Shown here one piece after another: positions 33,452-43,341 of a DNA stretch of 64,000 nucleotides. Each line of letters opens with the position of its first letter. Positions within the stretch are counted from its first letter, which is position 1. A program made the position numbers and the translations under genes. The notes beneath the pieces are model-generated. The model saw nothing but the letters and a program-made list of their open reading frames with translations. It was not told where the DNA came from and made no database searches. Source of the DNA: Chryseobacterium arthrosphaerae (GTDB lineage Bacteria; Bacteroidota; Bacteroidia; Flavobacteriales; Weeksellaceae); the NCBI RefSeq assembly GCF_001684965.1, contig NZ_MAYG01000001.1:1364001-1428000 (forward strand), given 5' to 3'.

Positions 33452-34354
33452 TTATGCTTTTCTTGCGACTCCCTCCTCTTCATGCTGAATGACCCTTTTA
33501 CAAATCACCACTTCATTTTCAGAAATGCTGTTTGTAGTGATGTCCTGGTCGAAATCTATATATTTTCTAAAACTGAAAAACGATTTTTTAGTATAAAAGA
33601 TCCAGTAATACGGTTCATTGCCTTCATCGGAAAGATGAATAACAGATCCCGGATTCTTGTGGTTGTAATCATCCACCACTCTGTAGAACCAGTCTCCGAA
33701 AGTAACGCCCGTTGGAAGTGTTTTTGCTTTAATTCTGAAACGGTTGGCATCTTCAAGCTTTTTGCTCAGCTCAACGTTCAAAACCATCAGTCTGTCAAAG
33801 TCTGCTCCTTCAAAATCAGGAAGCTTCTGCTCAGGAGAATATCTCCATGTTTTATAAATATCAAAAGGAATACTGATAAACTGAATATAACAGTAATAAA
33901 ATACCATAGGAACCACAAAGATCAGCATACTTGTCGCTGCCATTACCGGATTTCCCAGCCCTTTACTCATCCAGTTGAAAAGAAGGGTAAACAGGTAACC
34001 TCCCAAAACGATACACGTTACTGAAAGAATAGACTCGAACAAAATGCTCATCGCCAGAGAATCGAAATGCTTTTTGAAATATTTGTGTAATAAATTGACA
34101 TGGATAATCCCCAAAATAAGATAGATCACCTGTGCTACGAGATACCACTCCGGATTAAAAAGATTTCCGGCAAACCCAAAAACACCAGGCAGGGCCAGAC
34201 ACAAACTGCACAGAAGAACGTATACAATAATTACTTTAATCTTTATCGCAGGTTTATTCCGCCTGATTATACCGAGTATAAACATCATAATAATTGCGAT
34301 CAAAGGCATTAAGATATACCTTAAAAAAATACCTTTTACTGAAGAAATTTCCAT
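33452..34354 (-). CDS. tssN: T6SS membrane protein TssN
   Basis: A 300-residue protein with five membrane segments (about 10-28, 38-60, 68-88, 100-128, 138-160) and a soluble C-terminal domain (about 165-300). The layout and position between TssG and TssK match TssN, a protein found only in the Bacteroidota T6SS. TssN, with TssO-TssR, replaces the TssJLM membrane complex of other T6SS. Identification rests on topology and neighbours more than on sequence motifs. Confidence 0.72.
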   Translation of the reverse strand: MEISSVKGIFLRYILMPLIAIIMMFILGIIRRNKPAIKIKVIIVYVLLCSLCLALPGVFGFAGNLFNPEWYLVAQVIYLILGIIHVNLLHKYFKKHFDSLAMSILFESILSVTCIVLGGYLFTLLFNWMSKGLGNPVMAATSMLIFVVPMVFYYCYIQFISIPFDIYKTWRYSPEQKLPDFEGADFDRLMVLNVELSKKLEDANRFRIKAKTLPTGVTFGDWFYRVVDDYNHKNPGSVIHLSDEGNEPYYWIFYTKKSFFSFRKYIDFDQDITTNSISENEVVICKRVIQHEEEGVARKA

Positions 34355-34408
34355 TTGTTTCTTTTCGAATTTATATTGTGTTGGTAGTTGTAAATATAAT
34401 AAAATAAT

Positions 34409-35350
34409 TTAGAGGAATGTAGAGTATCCAAGGCGGCTTGCGTTTCTGTCGTCATCCTCAAGGCTGAATGAATATTCTACCTTTTCTGTAACAAAATTTT
34501 CTTCCACATCTACAGTCACAGGAAGGAAATAGTCATACAAAGCCTGAAGAACTTTTCTGAACGGACTTCCCGGAATGTATTTTTTCATTTCCTCATAAGG
34601 GATAGGTCCTATATTCACTACCCAGTTCCGCTGCCCGTCCATATGTCTTCCGCTTGGAATATAGGTAACGCCCAGCCTTGAATTACCCAGTAGCATAGAA
34701 TCGTCGTTCTTTTCAATTTCATCAATAACATTCGGAGAAAAAGTAACTTCTACCGGTACCTGCAGAAACGCAGTCATACATCTTTCAAACCATCTTTTGT
34801 CTCCTCTGATCTGATGGAAAAACGGTAAGATATGCATAAAGATGTAAGCACTCTGCTTATCCAGCATTCTGACCAGCGGCCATAGCTCACTCACTGTATC
34901 CAGCAATGCATCCGTATTGCTTGTAATATCAAATTCAGATTCTTTCAGTAAAGCACTGATTTCCGTAAAAAAAACTTCCAGCTCAAAAGGACGGAAAAAC
35001 TTACGGGCATCTTCTTCTACCTTTTTCTGTTTCCGGATCTCCCTTACCACTGTATCCACATTCTTTCTTGATGCTCCAAGAGAAGGCGGATGGAAAAGCC
35101 CTTCCGGAAGGTAGTCATAAATCCCCTCCCTGTAGCTTTCTATGGTAAATACTTCCTCGTCAAATCCTAAATAGCTGCTTGAAATACTTTTGATATCCTT
35201 CAGGTAAGCACGGTCGTTCACTCCCACCCTGTCAATAAATATATTGCTTACCGTCCGGTGGTATTTCAAAAGATTAACAGCCACAGCTTCAGCCTTAAAG
35301 TCTGTCTGCAGCTTATTGTAATGCATATCTACAATATTATTCTCATACAT
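34409..35350 (-). CDS. tssG: T6SS baseplate subunit TssG
   Basis: A 313-residue soluble protein. The C-terminal third has SRLGVTYIPSGRHMDGQRNW and NIGPIPYEEMKKYIPGSPFRKVLQALYDYFLPVTVDVE, the TssG arrangement (short loops followed by a region that inserts into TssK trimers). It is the first gene of the unit, with the promoter probably in the 460-bp spacer upstream. The remaining tss genes (B, C, D, E, F, H, I, O-R) are not in the window, so they lie elsewhere. Confidence 0.72.
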   Translation of the reverse strand: MYENNIVDMHYNKLQTDFKAEAVAVNLLKYHRTVSNIFIDRVGVNDRAYLKDIKSISSSYLGFDEEVFTIESYREGIYDYLPEGLFHPPSLGASRKNVDTVVREIRKQKKVEEDARKFFRPFELEVFFTEISALLKESEFDITSNTDALLDTVSELWPLVRMLDKQSAYIFMHILPFFHQIRGDKRWFERCMTAFLQVPVEVTFSPNVIDEIEKNDDSMLLGNSRLGVTYIPSGRHMDGQRNWVVNIGPIPYEEMKKYIPGSPFRKVLQALYDYFLPVTVDVEENFVTEKVEYSFSLEDDDRNASRLGYSTFL

Positions 35351-35809
35351 AGTGTTTCCTCTGATTATGACTTGTAAAGATAATATATCTCGTAAGTTTG
35401 AAAAAATATTTTACTAATAATTTTATCCTAAAAATACTAATTTATTGACATTAAAAGGAATAATTTTAAGTAATTTCCGTAAAAATACGGTAATAAATAA
35501 TTTTCTTCAAGATGTGGAGTTGAAAGTTCCAGGTTCAGTATCAGGATTTTATGAAGAAAGATTCCAAAATTCAAAGTTTACTATCGGAAGTGCATAGCCA
35601 CTACTTTTTATAGTATTCTCTGATTATATTTCCTTTCTATCCCTTATTCCCACAATCTTCCCCCGCATTTCAGCCCCAAACCTAATACAATTCCCCTTTT
35701 TATCTGAATTAAATTTTATTAACATCATCTTTATGGAATAAATTCCGGATAATGTATGCTCATTCGGAAAGCGGGCCGTATCTTTGCAGACTGAAAATTG
35801 TTATTTAAA
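35351..35809. other. Divergent spacer between tssG and the S1/P1 nuclease gene
   Basis: About 460 bp without a gene. A short hairpin CCGTA/TACGG (near 35477) and the nuclease promoter box at 35779 are the only signals seen. Confidence 0.5.
35779..35786 (+). promoter_or_regulatory. TATCTTTG -7 promoter box of the S1/P1 nuclease gene
   Basis: Matches TAnnTTTG and is followed by CAGAC; a leader of about 18 nt to the ATG at 35810 results. Confidence 0.5.
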
Positions 35810-36601
35810 ATGAAAAGTATTTATTCTAAAATTCTGATTTTAGCATTCATTTCCTCTTCACTTTATTCTTATGCATGGGGACTGACGGGTCACAGAGTGA
35901 TTGCAGACATCGCAGAGAACCACCTTTCCGGAAAGGCAAGAAGAGGAATCAAAAAAATAATGGGTAAAGAACGTCTGGCTTACTGGGCCAACTGGCCGGA
36001 TTTCATCAAATCCGACACCACCGGCGTATGGAAGCAGGCTTCTTCATGGCATTATGTAAATATTGATCCTCAGGCAGATTTCAAAGCTTTTGATCAGAAT
36101 CTGAAAATGCAGGCGGGGCCAAGTCTTTATACTCAGGTCAACACCCTGTCCAGCCAGATCAAAGATGAAAAAACTTCTGCAAAAGACAGAAAAATTGCTT
36201 TGATATTCCTGATCCATATCATGGGAGACCTGGCACAGCCCCTTCACGTAGGAAGAGCAGAGGATTTGGGCGGAAACAAGATCAATGTTACCTACTTCGG
36301 GGATAAAACCAATTTACACTCAGTGTGGGACGGGAAATTAGTAGATTCTCAAAAATACAGCTATACAGAATACTCAAAACTTTTAGATATCAAATCTAAG
36401 GAAGAAGTAGCACAGATTCAGTCCGGAACCCTGGAAGACTGGCTGTATGATTCTCATAAAATTGCCAACAGGATCTATGCACAGACTCCTGACGGCTCCA
36501 AGTTATCATATGACTACCAATATAAATTCAACGAAACTCTGGAAAGACAATTGTTGTACGGAGGATTGAGACTGGCAAAAGTACTGAATGATTTATTTTA
36601 G
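35810..36601 (+). CDS. Secreted S1/P1-family nuclease
   Basis: A 263-residue exported zinc nuclease. The signal peptide ends at SYA, leaving tryptophan as the mature N-terminus (WGLTGHRVIADIAENHL), the usual Zn ligand of P1. Further ligands lie in HIMGDLAQPLHVGRAEDLGGN, LHSVWDGKLVD and SSWHYVNID. It hydrolyses single-stranded DNA and RNA and may remove 3' phosphates, likely scavenging phosphate and nucleotides outside the cell. The ATG at 35810 is preferred over a TTG-started frame from 35798. Confidence 0.9.
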   Translation: MKSIYSKILILAFISSSLYSYAWGLTGHRVIADIAENHLSGKARRGIKKIMGKERLAYWANWPDFIKSDTTGVWKQASSWHYVNIDPQADFKAFDQNLKMQAGPSLYTQVNTLSSQIKDEKTSAKDRKIALIFLIHIMGDLAQPLHVGRAEDLGGNKINVTYFGDKTNLHSVWDGKLVDSQKYSYTEYSKLLDIKSKEEVAQIQSGTLEDWLYDSHKIANRIYAQTPDGSKLSYDYQYKFNETLERQLLYGGLRLAKVLNDLF

Positions 36602-36640
36602 GTACCAGCCTACGGTTGATATCACAACTTTAAATGTATA

Positions 36641-36666
36641 AAACGGAACTTCGGTTCCGTTTTTTT
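36641..36666 (+). terminator. Intrinsic terminator of the nuclease gene
   Basis: A 9-bp stem AAACGGAAC/GTTCCGTTT with a stable TTCG loop, then TTTT. Confidence 0.9.
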
Positions 36667-36917
36667 GTTGGAATTTAGAATGACCATCTGTCAAATCTAT
36701 GACACTCTCCGGCGAAGGTGAATGATGGAGGTTGGTTTTTTTAAAAATTATAATAACACAGGTATTAATTTCCATTCTTTTTACGCTGTATGCTTTTCCG
36801 GTCCCCTTCTTTATTCCAGTCCCAATCATAAATTTTACAAAAAAATAAAACTTGTGTAACCTTTTTATGTTTTCAAACGTATATTATATAGTAACTCTTT
36901 TTTGAGGATAAAAATAA

Positions 36918-37784
36918 ATGAGACAATTAAAAATCACTAAGCAGGTTACCAACAGGGAAACTGCTTCATTAGACAAGTATTTGCAGGAAATTGGTAAAGT
37001 AGAACTGATCACTGCGGACGAGGAAGTAGAATTGGCACAAAGAATACGTGCTGGCGACAGAGCCGCACTTGAGAAACTGATCAAAGCCAACCTTCGTTTC
37101 GTAGTTTCTGTATCTAAGCAATACCAAAATCAAGGTCTTTCTTTACCCGATTTGATCAATGAAGGTAACTTAGGCTTGATGAAAGCAGCAAAAAGGTACG
37201 ATGAAACTAGAGGTTTCAAATTTATCTCTTATGCAGTATGGTGGATCCGTCAATCAATTTTACAGGCATTGGCTGAACAATCAAGAATTGTAAGGCTTCC
37301 GCTGAACAAAATTGGTTCCATCAATAAAATCAATAAAGCATACGCTCACCTTGAGCAGGAAAATGAAAGACCACCTTCTCCGGAAGAATTGGCTGAAGTT
37401 CTTGACATGAGCGAGGAAGATATTAAGGAATCAATGAAAAACTCCGGAAGACACCTGTCTATGGATGCGCCTTTAGTAGAAGGTGAAGATTCCAATCTTT
37501 ATGATGTATTACGTTCAGGAGAATCACCAAGTCCTGATAAAGATCTGATGCTTGAATCTCTACAGATCGAGATCGAAAGAGCATTGAACACGCTTACTCC
37601 AAGAGAAGCTGACCTGGTAAGACTATACTTCGGACTGAACGGAAAACACCCAATGACTTTAGAAGAAATTGGTGAGACTTTCGATCTTACAAGAGAGAGA
37701 GTTCGTCAGATCAAAGAAAAAGCGATTAAGAGACTAAAACACAACACCAGAAGTAAGATCCTTAAATCTTATCTGGGTAAATAA
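36918..37784 (+). CDS. rpoD: Primary sigma factor RpoD/SigA
   Basis: A 288-residue sigma-70 protein lacking region 1.1, as usual in Bacteroidota. Region 1.2 ([20 protein letters not shown]), region 2 ([57 protein letters not shown]), region 3 and region 4 ([43 protein letters not shown]) are intact. It directs housekeeping transcription at TAnnTTTG promoters, several of which are visible in this window. Single gene with its own terminator. Confidence 0.95.
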   Translation: MRQLKITKQVTNRETASLDKYLQEIGKVELITADEEVELAQRIRAGDRAALEKLIKANLRFVVSVSKQYQNQGLSLPDLINEGNLGLMKAAKRYDETRGFKFISYAVWWIRQSILQALAEQSRIVRLPLNKIGSINKINKAYAHLEQENERPPSPEELAEVLDMSEEDIKESMKNSGRHLSMDAPLVEGEDSNLYDVLRSGESPSPDKDLMLESLQIEIERALNTLTPREADLVRLYFGLNGKHPMTLEEIGETFDLTRERVRQIKEKAIKRLKHNTRSKILKSYLGK

Positions 37785-37807
37785 TTTTAGCGCAACAATT
37801 GTATAGG

Positions 37808-37837
37808 CGGGGTCTGTTTTCAGGCTCCGTTTTTTTA
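37808..37837 (+). terminator. Intrinsic terminator of rpoD
   Basis: A 9-bp stem CGGGGTCTG/CAGGCTCCG with two G-U pairs and a TTTT loop, followed by a T tract. Confidence 0.8.
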
Positions 37838-37990
37838 TTTTGTATAGCCTTCCCACCTGAACCACAACAGAAGCCCGGAATATTATATTTCTTTCCTTAC
37901 CTTTGATAATTATCCGGTTTTAAAACAATTGGTAACCCATTTTAAAATAATTTTAACTAATACCATTAACACTCTATTTGAAAAATAAAC

Positions 37991-39217
37991 ATGACAACAC
38001 TACCTACAGAAAATAAAATCTCAAAAGATAAAAACGTTCTTCTTGTTTTGCAGAACGCCCCAGATCCCCATGCAGAACTTCAATATCTCACGGATCATTT
38101 TTGCGGATCAGTAACCGGCAATCCGGATGATCTGGGCACCGGCACCGATAAAAAAGTTTACGTTTGCGGAGATCTGAGCTTATTTAAAAGCAATACTCAA
38201 AAGGTACACATCATAAAAGAATTGTCTGTACATTATGATGATCATCTGCAAAATTCAAAAATTGTAAGTCTGGGAGAAGTTCCGGTGATCGTCAGCAATG
38301 CAGGAGTCTATTACAGAAAACTGTTTACCGGTGACCACAACTTTGAGAAAATTAAATCTGAACATGACTTTCAGGAACTCACAGAATCCAATAAAGAAAG
38401 TAAAGCATTCAGAAAAGGAATTTATCTGAGTAAAATTACCAGAGAGACCACAGAAGCAGGTCAGGAAGCTTTTCATTATCATCTTTTGAGATGCTCAAGT
38501 AATCTCACGGGACCTACTGATAACTTCAGGGATGTAGATACGCAGATCGTTCATCTGCTCAATGACTGTGTAAAGGATACTTTTGAATACAGCACAGACA
38601 TGAACCATGCGCTGGTACAGATCTATGAGAACAGAAAGAAAACAGACGAATCTCCAAAGGAGGTAAAAGCAAAGATCAAAGCACATTCTGATAAAACCAA
38701 AGATATGCCCAAAGAAGGGCTCATCGCATTTTGTACGTTCTATGACGACAGCAATACGGAACTGCTGAAACCGTCAGATACAGACAGATTCGATATATGC
38801 TATAAACAGACCAGTGCACTGACAAGGCTTCACTTTAAATTAAAGAAAACAGTTGAGGATGACTCCCTTGAAAAAGAGTTCAGTGTTACCCTGTATCCTG
38901 ATTCCGCATTCCTGATTCCACTTTCTACCAATAGATTATATACTCATGAAATCAGGCCATCTATTCTGGGAGTAGATCAGATTCCTGTCAGAATGGGATA
39001 TGTAGTCCGATGCTCTAATCTTGAAGCCATGCATACAGAAGGCCAGACTTATATCAAAGAAAACGGCCGGTATATTCAGCTTGAAGAAATGACTCCTGAG
39101 CTTCGTGAGCAGCTGCGAAGTTCTTACTATGAAGAAAACAGCACTGAAAATAGTGTGGAATACGGGAAAGTACATTTCAGCATGAATTCAGGAGATTACG
39201 AAAAGCCAATTTTTTAA
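37991..39217 (+). CDS. Hypothetical protein with AlkB-like 2OG-Fe(II) oxygenase pattern (first of two)
   Basis: A 408-residue cytoplasmic protein of unknown family. Residues ~225-345 carry the ordered marks of an AlkB-like dioxygenase: H232-S-D234, then IAFCTFY, LYPDSAFLIPLSTNRLYTHEI with H319, and PVRMGYVVRCS with R334 or R340 for 2-oxoglutarate. The N-terminal ~220 residues match nothing I recognise. The adjacent gene at 39230 shows the same pattern, which supports the reading. Substrate unknown; DNA, RNA, protein or lipid all remain possible. Other explanations: two degenerate cupin-like domains. Confidence 0.55.
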   Translation: MTTLPTENKISKDKNVLLVLQNAPDPHAELQYLTDHFCGSVTGNPDDLGTGTDKKVYVCGDLSLFKSNTQKVHIIKELSVHYDDHLQNSKIVSLGEVPVIVSNAGVYYRKLFTGDHNFEKIKSEHDFQELTESNKESKAFRKGIYLSKITRETTEAGQEAFHYHLLRCSSNLTGPTDNFRDVDTQIVHLLNDCVKDTFEYSTDMNHALVQIYENRKKTDESPKEVKAKIKAHSDKTKDMPKEGLIAFCTFYDDSNTELLKPSDTDRFDICYKQTSALTRLHFKLKKTVEDDSLEKEFSVTLYPDSAFLIPLSTNRLYTHEIRPSILGVDQIPVRMGYVVRCSNLEAMHTEGQTYIKENGRYIQLEEMTPELREQLRSSYYEENSTENSVEYGKVHFSMNSGDYEKPIF

Positions 39218-39229
39218 TTATCTGAAAAC

Positions 39230-40033
39230 ATGACCAGCACAGCATTTCACCCAATAGTTCTTCCCTTAGAAAGAAACCTGTTCCATGAATTGTTTCATTC
39301 TGCTGAATTTGAAACTACCGGCAAAGGCAGACTTGGAAACCACCTCGTAAAATGGGATGGACAGCATATTCCGGTGGTAAGAACCACTACCCGATATACG
39401 ATTCCTGCCACTGCTTTTTCAGGAATTCATCAAAGCCTTGTTGATCAGATTAACAAGGCTCTTTCCGATGAAAAGAAGGATATTCCTTCCCAGGATTTCA
39501 ATAACGCACTGATTGAAGTTTATGATGCAGTGTACTCTAAAATGGGTTTTCATTCTGATCAGGCTTTAGATCTGGAAGACCATTCCTTTATAGCTCTTTT
39601 CAGCTGTTATGAAAAGCCGGATGAACTTGCAGATTTTCAGCTGAGAAAACTTGTTATTAAAAATAAAACTACAGAGGAAGAATCTGAAATAATGCTGCAT
39701 CACAATTCTGTTGTCTTATTTTCACTGGAAACCAACAAAAAATTTCAGCATAAAATAGTCCTGAATTCTTTACCTGATCCCAAAATAAAGGCTGATGACA
39801 ATAAATGGCTGGGCATTACCTTCAGAAAGTCAAAAACTTATATCCGGTTCAGCGATACACTCCCCTGTTTTTCTACCGGGGAATTATTTAAATTAGCTGA
39901 TAAGGAACAGGAATCAGAATTCTTTCAGCTCCGGGGACGGGAAAACCGTTCGTTGGATTTTGTTTATCCGGATTTAAATTATACGATAAGCCAGGGAGAT
40001 CTGCTGATCCCAAAACACAAAAAGCAATTTTAA
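39230..40033 (+). CDS. Hypothetical protein with AlkB-like 2OG-Fe(II) oxygenase pattern (second of two)
   Basis: A 267-residue protein. MGFHSDQALDLEDHSFIALF gives H108-x-D110, followed by LRKLVI, IMLHHNSVVLFSLETNKKFQHKIVL with H174, and DNKWLGITFRKSKTY with R199. The order HxD, H, R and the spacing fit an AlkB-type Fe(II)/2-oxoglutarate dioxygenase better than any other family I know. It starts 13 bp after the preceding gene, so the two are co-transcribed and may act together or as a heteromer. Confidence 0.6.
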   Translation: MTSTAFHPIVLPLERNLFHELFHSAEFETTGKGRLGNHLVKWDGQHIPVVRTTTRYTIPATAFSGIHQSLVDQINKALSDEKKDIPSQDFNNALIEVYDAVYSKMGFHSDQALDLEDHSFIALFSCYEKPDELADFQLRKLVIKNKTTEEESEIMLHHNSVVLFSLETNKKFQHKIVLNSLPDPKIKADDNKWLGITFRKSKTYIRFSDTLPCFSTGELFKLADKEQESEFFQLRGRENRSLDFVYPDLNYTISQGDLLIPKHKKQF

Positions 40034-40044
40034 ACCAAACACTT

Positions 40045-40635
40045 ATGAAAAAAACAATTTTCGCATCCGCATTGATTTTATCTGTAGCTTCCTGCGCAGA
40101 AAATAAGCCTAAGGATGATGATCTTGTGGGAAAGGCGGCTGAAAATACAGAATCCAGTATCCCGATCAAAAGGTTAAGTACGGCTCAGGATATATTAAAC
40201 GGTATTTATGATGAAAAAATTAAAGGTGATGATGGATTGAAAAAACTTGATGAAAAAATTTCTTCCATGCAGACAGATGCTCATAAAATCCAGGATATCT
40301 ATAGCAATGTTATTTCCAATTCAGAAGATTACTATTCAATAGCATACAATGAAGCAAAAGGCATCAATGATTCAGTTTTAAGAAAGGAAATCATTAATAT
40401 TTTAAAGATCAGCTCAGATAAGTATTCTCTGAAAATTCAGAAAATTAAAGATCTTAAACATAAGATCAATCAAAACAGACAATATATCTATAGCTATTAC
40501 AATGCTTTCAAAATCAGAAAAACCCTTCCTGAAATTGAAAAATATCAAAATGCCAATCCTTTAAAAACCGATAGCCTGAACGATTTTATCAATAAGCAGA
40601 ATAAACTGATTGAAGAAATTAAAATTTTAAAATAA
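40045..40635 (+). CDS. Putative lipoprotein, helical
   Basis: A 196-residue protein with a lipoprotein signal (MKKTIFASALILSVASC, lipobox cysteine 17) and a long helical, Lys/Asn/Asp-rich body. LKHKINQNRQYIYSYYNAFKIRKTLPEIEKYQNANPLKTD suggests coiled-coil hairpins. No known domain. It follows the AlkB-like pair by 12 bp on the same strand, so it may be co-expressed with them. Confidence 0.65.
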   Translation: MKKTIFASALILSVASCAENKPKDDDLVGKAAENTESSIPIKRLSTAQDILNGIYDEKIKGDDGLKKLDEKISSMQTDAHKIQDIYSNVISNSEDYYSIAYNEAKGINDSVLRKEIINILKISSDKYSLKIQKIKDLKHKINQNRQYIYSYYNAFKIRKTLPEIEKYQNANPLKTDSLNDFINKQNKLIEEIKILK

Positions 40636-40653
40636 CACTTTACACCATATCTC

Positions 40654-41154
40654 ATGAAATATACAACAAAATGGCTCACCGATAAAGCCCGCATTAAGGA
40701 ACTCGTAGATTTCTTTATTACCCATAAAACAGACTCCTATATTTCCCATGGTGAAATGATGTCCGGCAGAGCACTGGACTCTCATCACTGGAATCCCGAT
40801 CTGGAAGTGATCCTTACGGAGCAGCTGCTCACAGATTTCAATTCCGACGGAAGTTCCAAACTCAATATTTTAATTGCGGAAAATGAACATGGCGAAATTG
40901 TGGGAATGATGGTTTTTAATGTGATCAACGGCCCTTTTAAAAAATATGCCATTTTAGAGGATATGCTTCTGGACCAGTCGGTAAGAGGACAGTCTCTGGG
41001 CAGCCAGCTTTTAGAAAAAGCCATTCTGGAATCCAAGAACTGGAACATCAGTTTCATTCTGCTGGAAAGTGGAGTCAATAATCATGGAGCACATCATTTT
41101 TTCAGTAAATATGGTTTTAAAAAGGTTTCGGAGAGTTATATTTTAACATTATAA
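40654..41154 (+). CDS. GNAT-family N-acetyltransferase
   Basis: A 166-residue acetyltransferase: IAENEHGEIVGMMVFNVI for motif D/A entry, LEDMLLDQSVRGQSLGSQLLEKAI with the acetyl-CoA loop (RGQSLG, in the R/Q-x-x-G-x-G/A position), and FILLESGVNNHGAHHFFSKYGFKKV for motif B. The substrate amine is unknown. It lies 18 bp after the lipoprotein gene, likely at the end of the same transcript. Confidence 0.85.
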   Translation: MKYTTKWLTDKARIKELVDFFITHKTDSYISHGEMMSGRALDSHHWNPDLEVILTEQLLTDFNSDGSSKLNILIAENEHGEIVGMMVFNVINGPFKKYAILEDMLLDQSVRGQSLGSQLLEKAILESKNWNISFILLESGVNNHGAHHFFSKYGFKKVSESYILTL

Positions 41155-41246
41155 AATGATGGTCTCAATACTTTTATAAGATCAGGAAGAACTATCTTTA
41201 GTATAAAAAATATCCGAAATATTAATAACAACTAAAAATTAAAAAC

Positions 41247-43280
41247 ATGAAAAAAATCTTTTATGCGCTGCTCCTGATGATAGGAATCAATACAGCGCAG
41301 GCACAGGAGGTTCCGTTACTGGACAGAGGACTGTTCTTCGGCAACCCTGAGATCTCAGGAGGGCAGCTTAGTCCTGATGGAAAATGGATTTCATTTACAA
41401 AAGAGTACGGAGGAATCATGAATATATGGGTAAAAAAGATTGATGATCCTTTTGATAAAGCCCGTCCGCTCACTGATAGTAAACGTCCTTTGAATGGGTA
41501 TTTCTGGTCAGAAGACGGGAAATATATTCTCTATGTAAAAGATAATAACGGGGATGAAAACATGAATATTTTCGCTGTAGATCCTATGGCTAAAGCAACA
41601 AGCGGAGTTCCGGCGTCAAGGAATATCACCCCTCTCAAAGAAGTTGCTGCCCAGATCTATATGGTAAGCAGAAAAGATCCCGATTTGCTGATGGTAGGTT
41701 TAAATAACAGGGATAAAGCCTGGCATGACCTGTATTCTTTGAAGATTTCAACAGGAGAAATGAAAAAGATCTATGAAAATACAGACCGTGTTACAGGGTA
41801 TGACTTCGACTGGGATGAAAAACTGAGAGTATTGTCCAAAACCGATGATAAGGGAACTACACAATTCCTTTACAAGGATGGAGATAAGCTGACCCCTATC
41901 TATGAAACCCTGGTGACGGAAAATGCCTACATCTCAAACTGGAATGAAGATAATTCCAAATTTTACCTGGTTACCAATAAAGGAGACCTGGATAAGTCTG
42001 CTCTATTCCTGATGGATCCGAAAACAAAGCAAATCTCAAAAGTTGAAGCAGACCCTAAAGGAAAAGTAGATTTCGGAGGCCTTTCTATGGACCGAAATAC
42101 GAGAAAGATCATTTCTACTTCTTACACGGGAGATAAAACAGAATATTACTGGAAAGATAAAACCTGGGAGGATAACTATAAATTCCTTCAGGGCAAATTT
42201 CCGGGAAGAGAGGTTAATTTTGCCAGCTCAACAAAGGATTATTCTAAATTTCTGATCTCAGTATGGGGCGATAAATATGCTTCAGAAGCGTATTTTTTTG
42301 ATGCTAAAACCAGACAGCTGGTCTTCCAGTATACACCGAGAGCAGAATTGAAAAAAGTTGAAAAGTATCTGGCAGCCATGACTCCTGTTTCCTATAAAAG
42401 CAGCGACGGACTTGAAATTCCCGCTTACCTGACTCTACCGGCCGGATCGAATGGGAAAAATGTGGCTGTCGTGGTTCTGGTGCACGGAGGCCCGAAAGGT
42501 CCCAGAGATTATTGGGGATACAATTCAACCGTACAGTTTTTAGCCAACAGAGGATATGCTGTACTGCAGCCTAACTTCAGGGCAAGCGGCGGCTATGGTA
42601 AAAAATTCCAGAACGGAGGAGACCTTCAGTGGGGAAAACTGATGCAGGATGATATTACCTGGGGCGTAAAGTACCTGATCGATCAGGGAATTGCAGATAA
42701 AAATAAAGTTGCCATTATGGGCGGAAGCTATGGCGGATATGCAACACTGGCAGGTTTGGCATTTACACCGGATGTATATGCTGCAGGAGTAGATATTGTG
42801 GGACCAAGCAATCTTTTCACCCTGCTGGATTCTGTACCTGCTTACTGGGAATCAGGCCGGGCCTTCCTCTATGGTATGGTAGGTGATCCGAGAACTGAAG
42901 AGGGTAAAAAAAGAATGCAGGAAGCAAGCCCGTTGTTTAGTGTGGATAAAATCAACAAACCGTTATTGATTGTTCAGGGAGCCAATGACCCAAGGGTAAA
43001 ACAGGCTGAAGCAGATCAGATTGTCATTGCATTGCGTGACAAAGGTAAAAAAGTGAATTATATTCTGGCGGATGATGAAGGCCACGGATTCCGTAAACCG
43101 GTCAACAATATGGCCATGTATGCTGAAACAGAGAAGTTCCTTTCTGAAGTTATTGGCGGAAGATACCAGAAAGATATGCCTGAAAACGTAGCGAAGCGTC
43201 TGAAGGAAATGACCGTAGATATTACAAAAGTAACTTACAAACCAGCTGAAAAAGCAAAAGCAGCCAAAGTTACTCCATAA
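41247..43280 (+). CDS. S9-family prolyl oligopeptidase-type peptidase
   Basis: A 677-residue exported serine peptidase. The signal peptide ends NTAQAQ. A beta-propeller (about 30-390) with repeated [26 protein letters not shown] blades precedes the alpha/beta hydrolase domain. The catalytic serine is in [13 protein letters not shown] (near 495), the aspartate in GANDPRVKQ and the histidine in [12 protein letters not shown]. It probably degrades Pro-containing oligopeptides in the periplasm. Single gene ending at a bidirectional terminator. Confidence 0.9.
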   Translation: MKKIFYALLLMIGINTAQAQEVPLLDRGLFFGNPEISGGQLSPDGKWISFTKEYGGIMNIWVKKIDDPFDKARPLTDSKRPLNGYFWSEDGKYILYVKDNNGDENMNIFAVDPMAKATSGVPASRNITPLKEVAAQIYMVSRKDPDLLMVGLNNRDKAWHDLYSLKISTGEMKKIYENTDRVTGYDFDWDEKLRVLSKTDDKGTTQFLYKDGDKLTPIYETLVTENAYISNWNEDNSKFYLVTNKGDLDKSALFLMDPKTKQISKVEADPKGKVDFGGLSMDRNTRKIISTSYTGDKTEYYWKDKTWEDNYKFLQGKFPGREVNFASSTKDYSKFLISVWGDKYASEAYFFDAKTRQLVFQYTPRAELKKVEKYLAAMTPVSYKSSDGLEIPAYLTLPAGSNGKNVAVVVLVHGGPKGPRDYWGYNSTVQFLANRGYAVLQPNFRASGGYGKKFQNGGDLQWGKLMQDDITWGVKYLIDQGIADKNKVAIMGGSYGGYATLAGLAFTPDVYAAGVDIVGPSNLFTLLDSVPAYWESGRAFLYGMVGDPRTEEGKKRMQEASPLFSVDKINKPLLIVQGANDPRVKQAEADQIVIALRDKGKKVNYILADDEGHGFRKPVNNMAMYAETEKFLSEVIGGRYQKDMPENVAKRLKEMTVDITKVTYKPAEKAKAAKVTP

Positions 43281-43300
43281 AAATACCTTATTAAAAAATC

Positions 43301-43329
43301 AAAACCATCTCAGGAATGAGATGGTTTTT
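43301..43329. terminator. Bidirectional terminator between the S9 peptidase and haem-binding genes
   Basis: A 12-bp perfect stem AAAACCATCTCA/TGAGATGGTTTT with a GGAA loop; A/T tracts on both sides serve the convergent genes. Confidence 0.9.
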
Positions 43330-43341
43330 GTATTTATTCTT

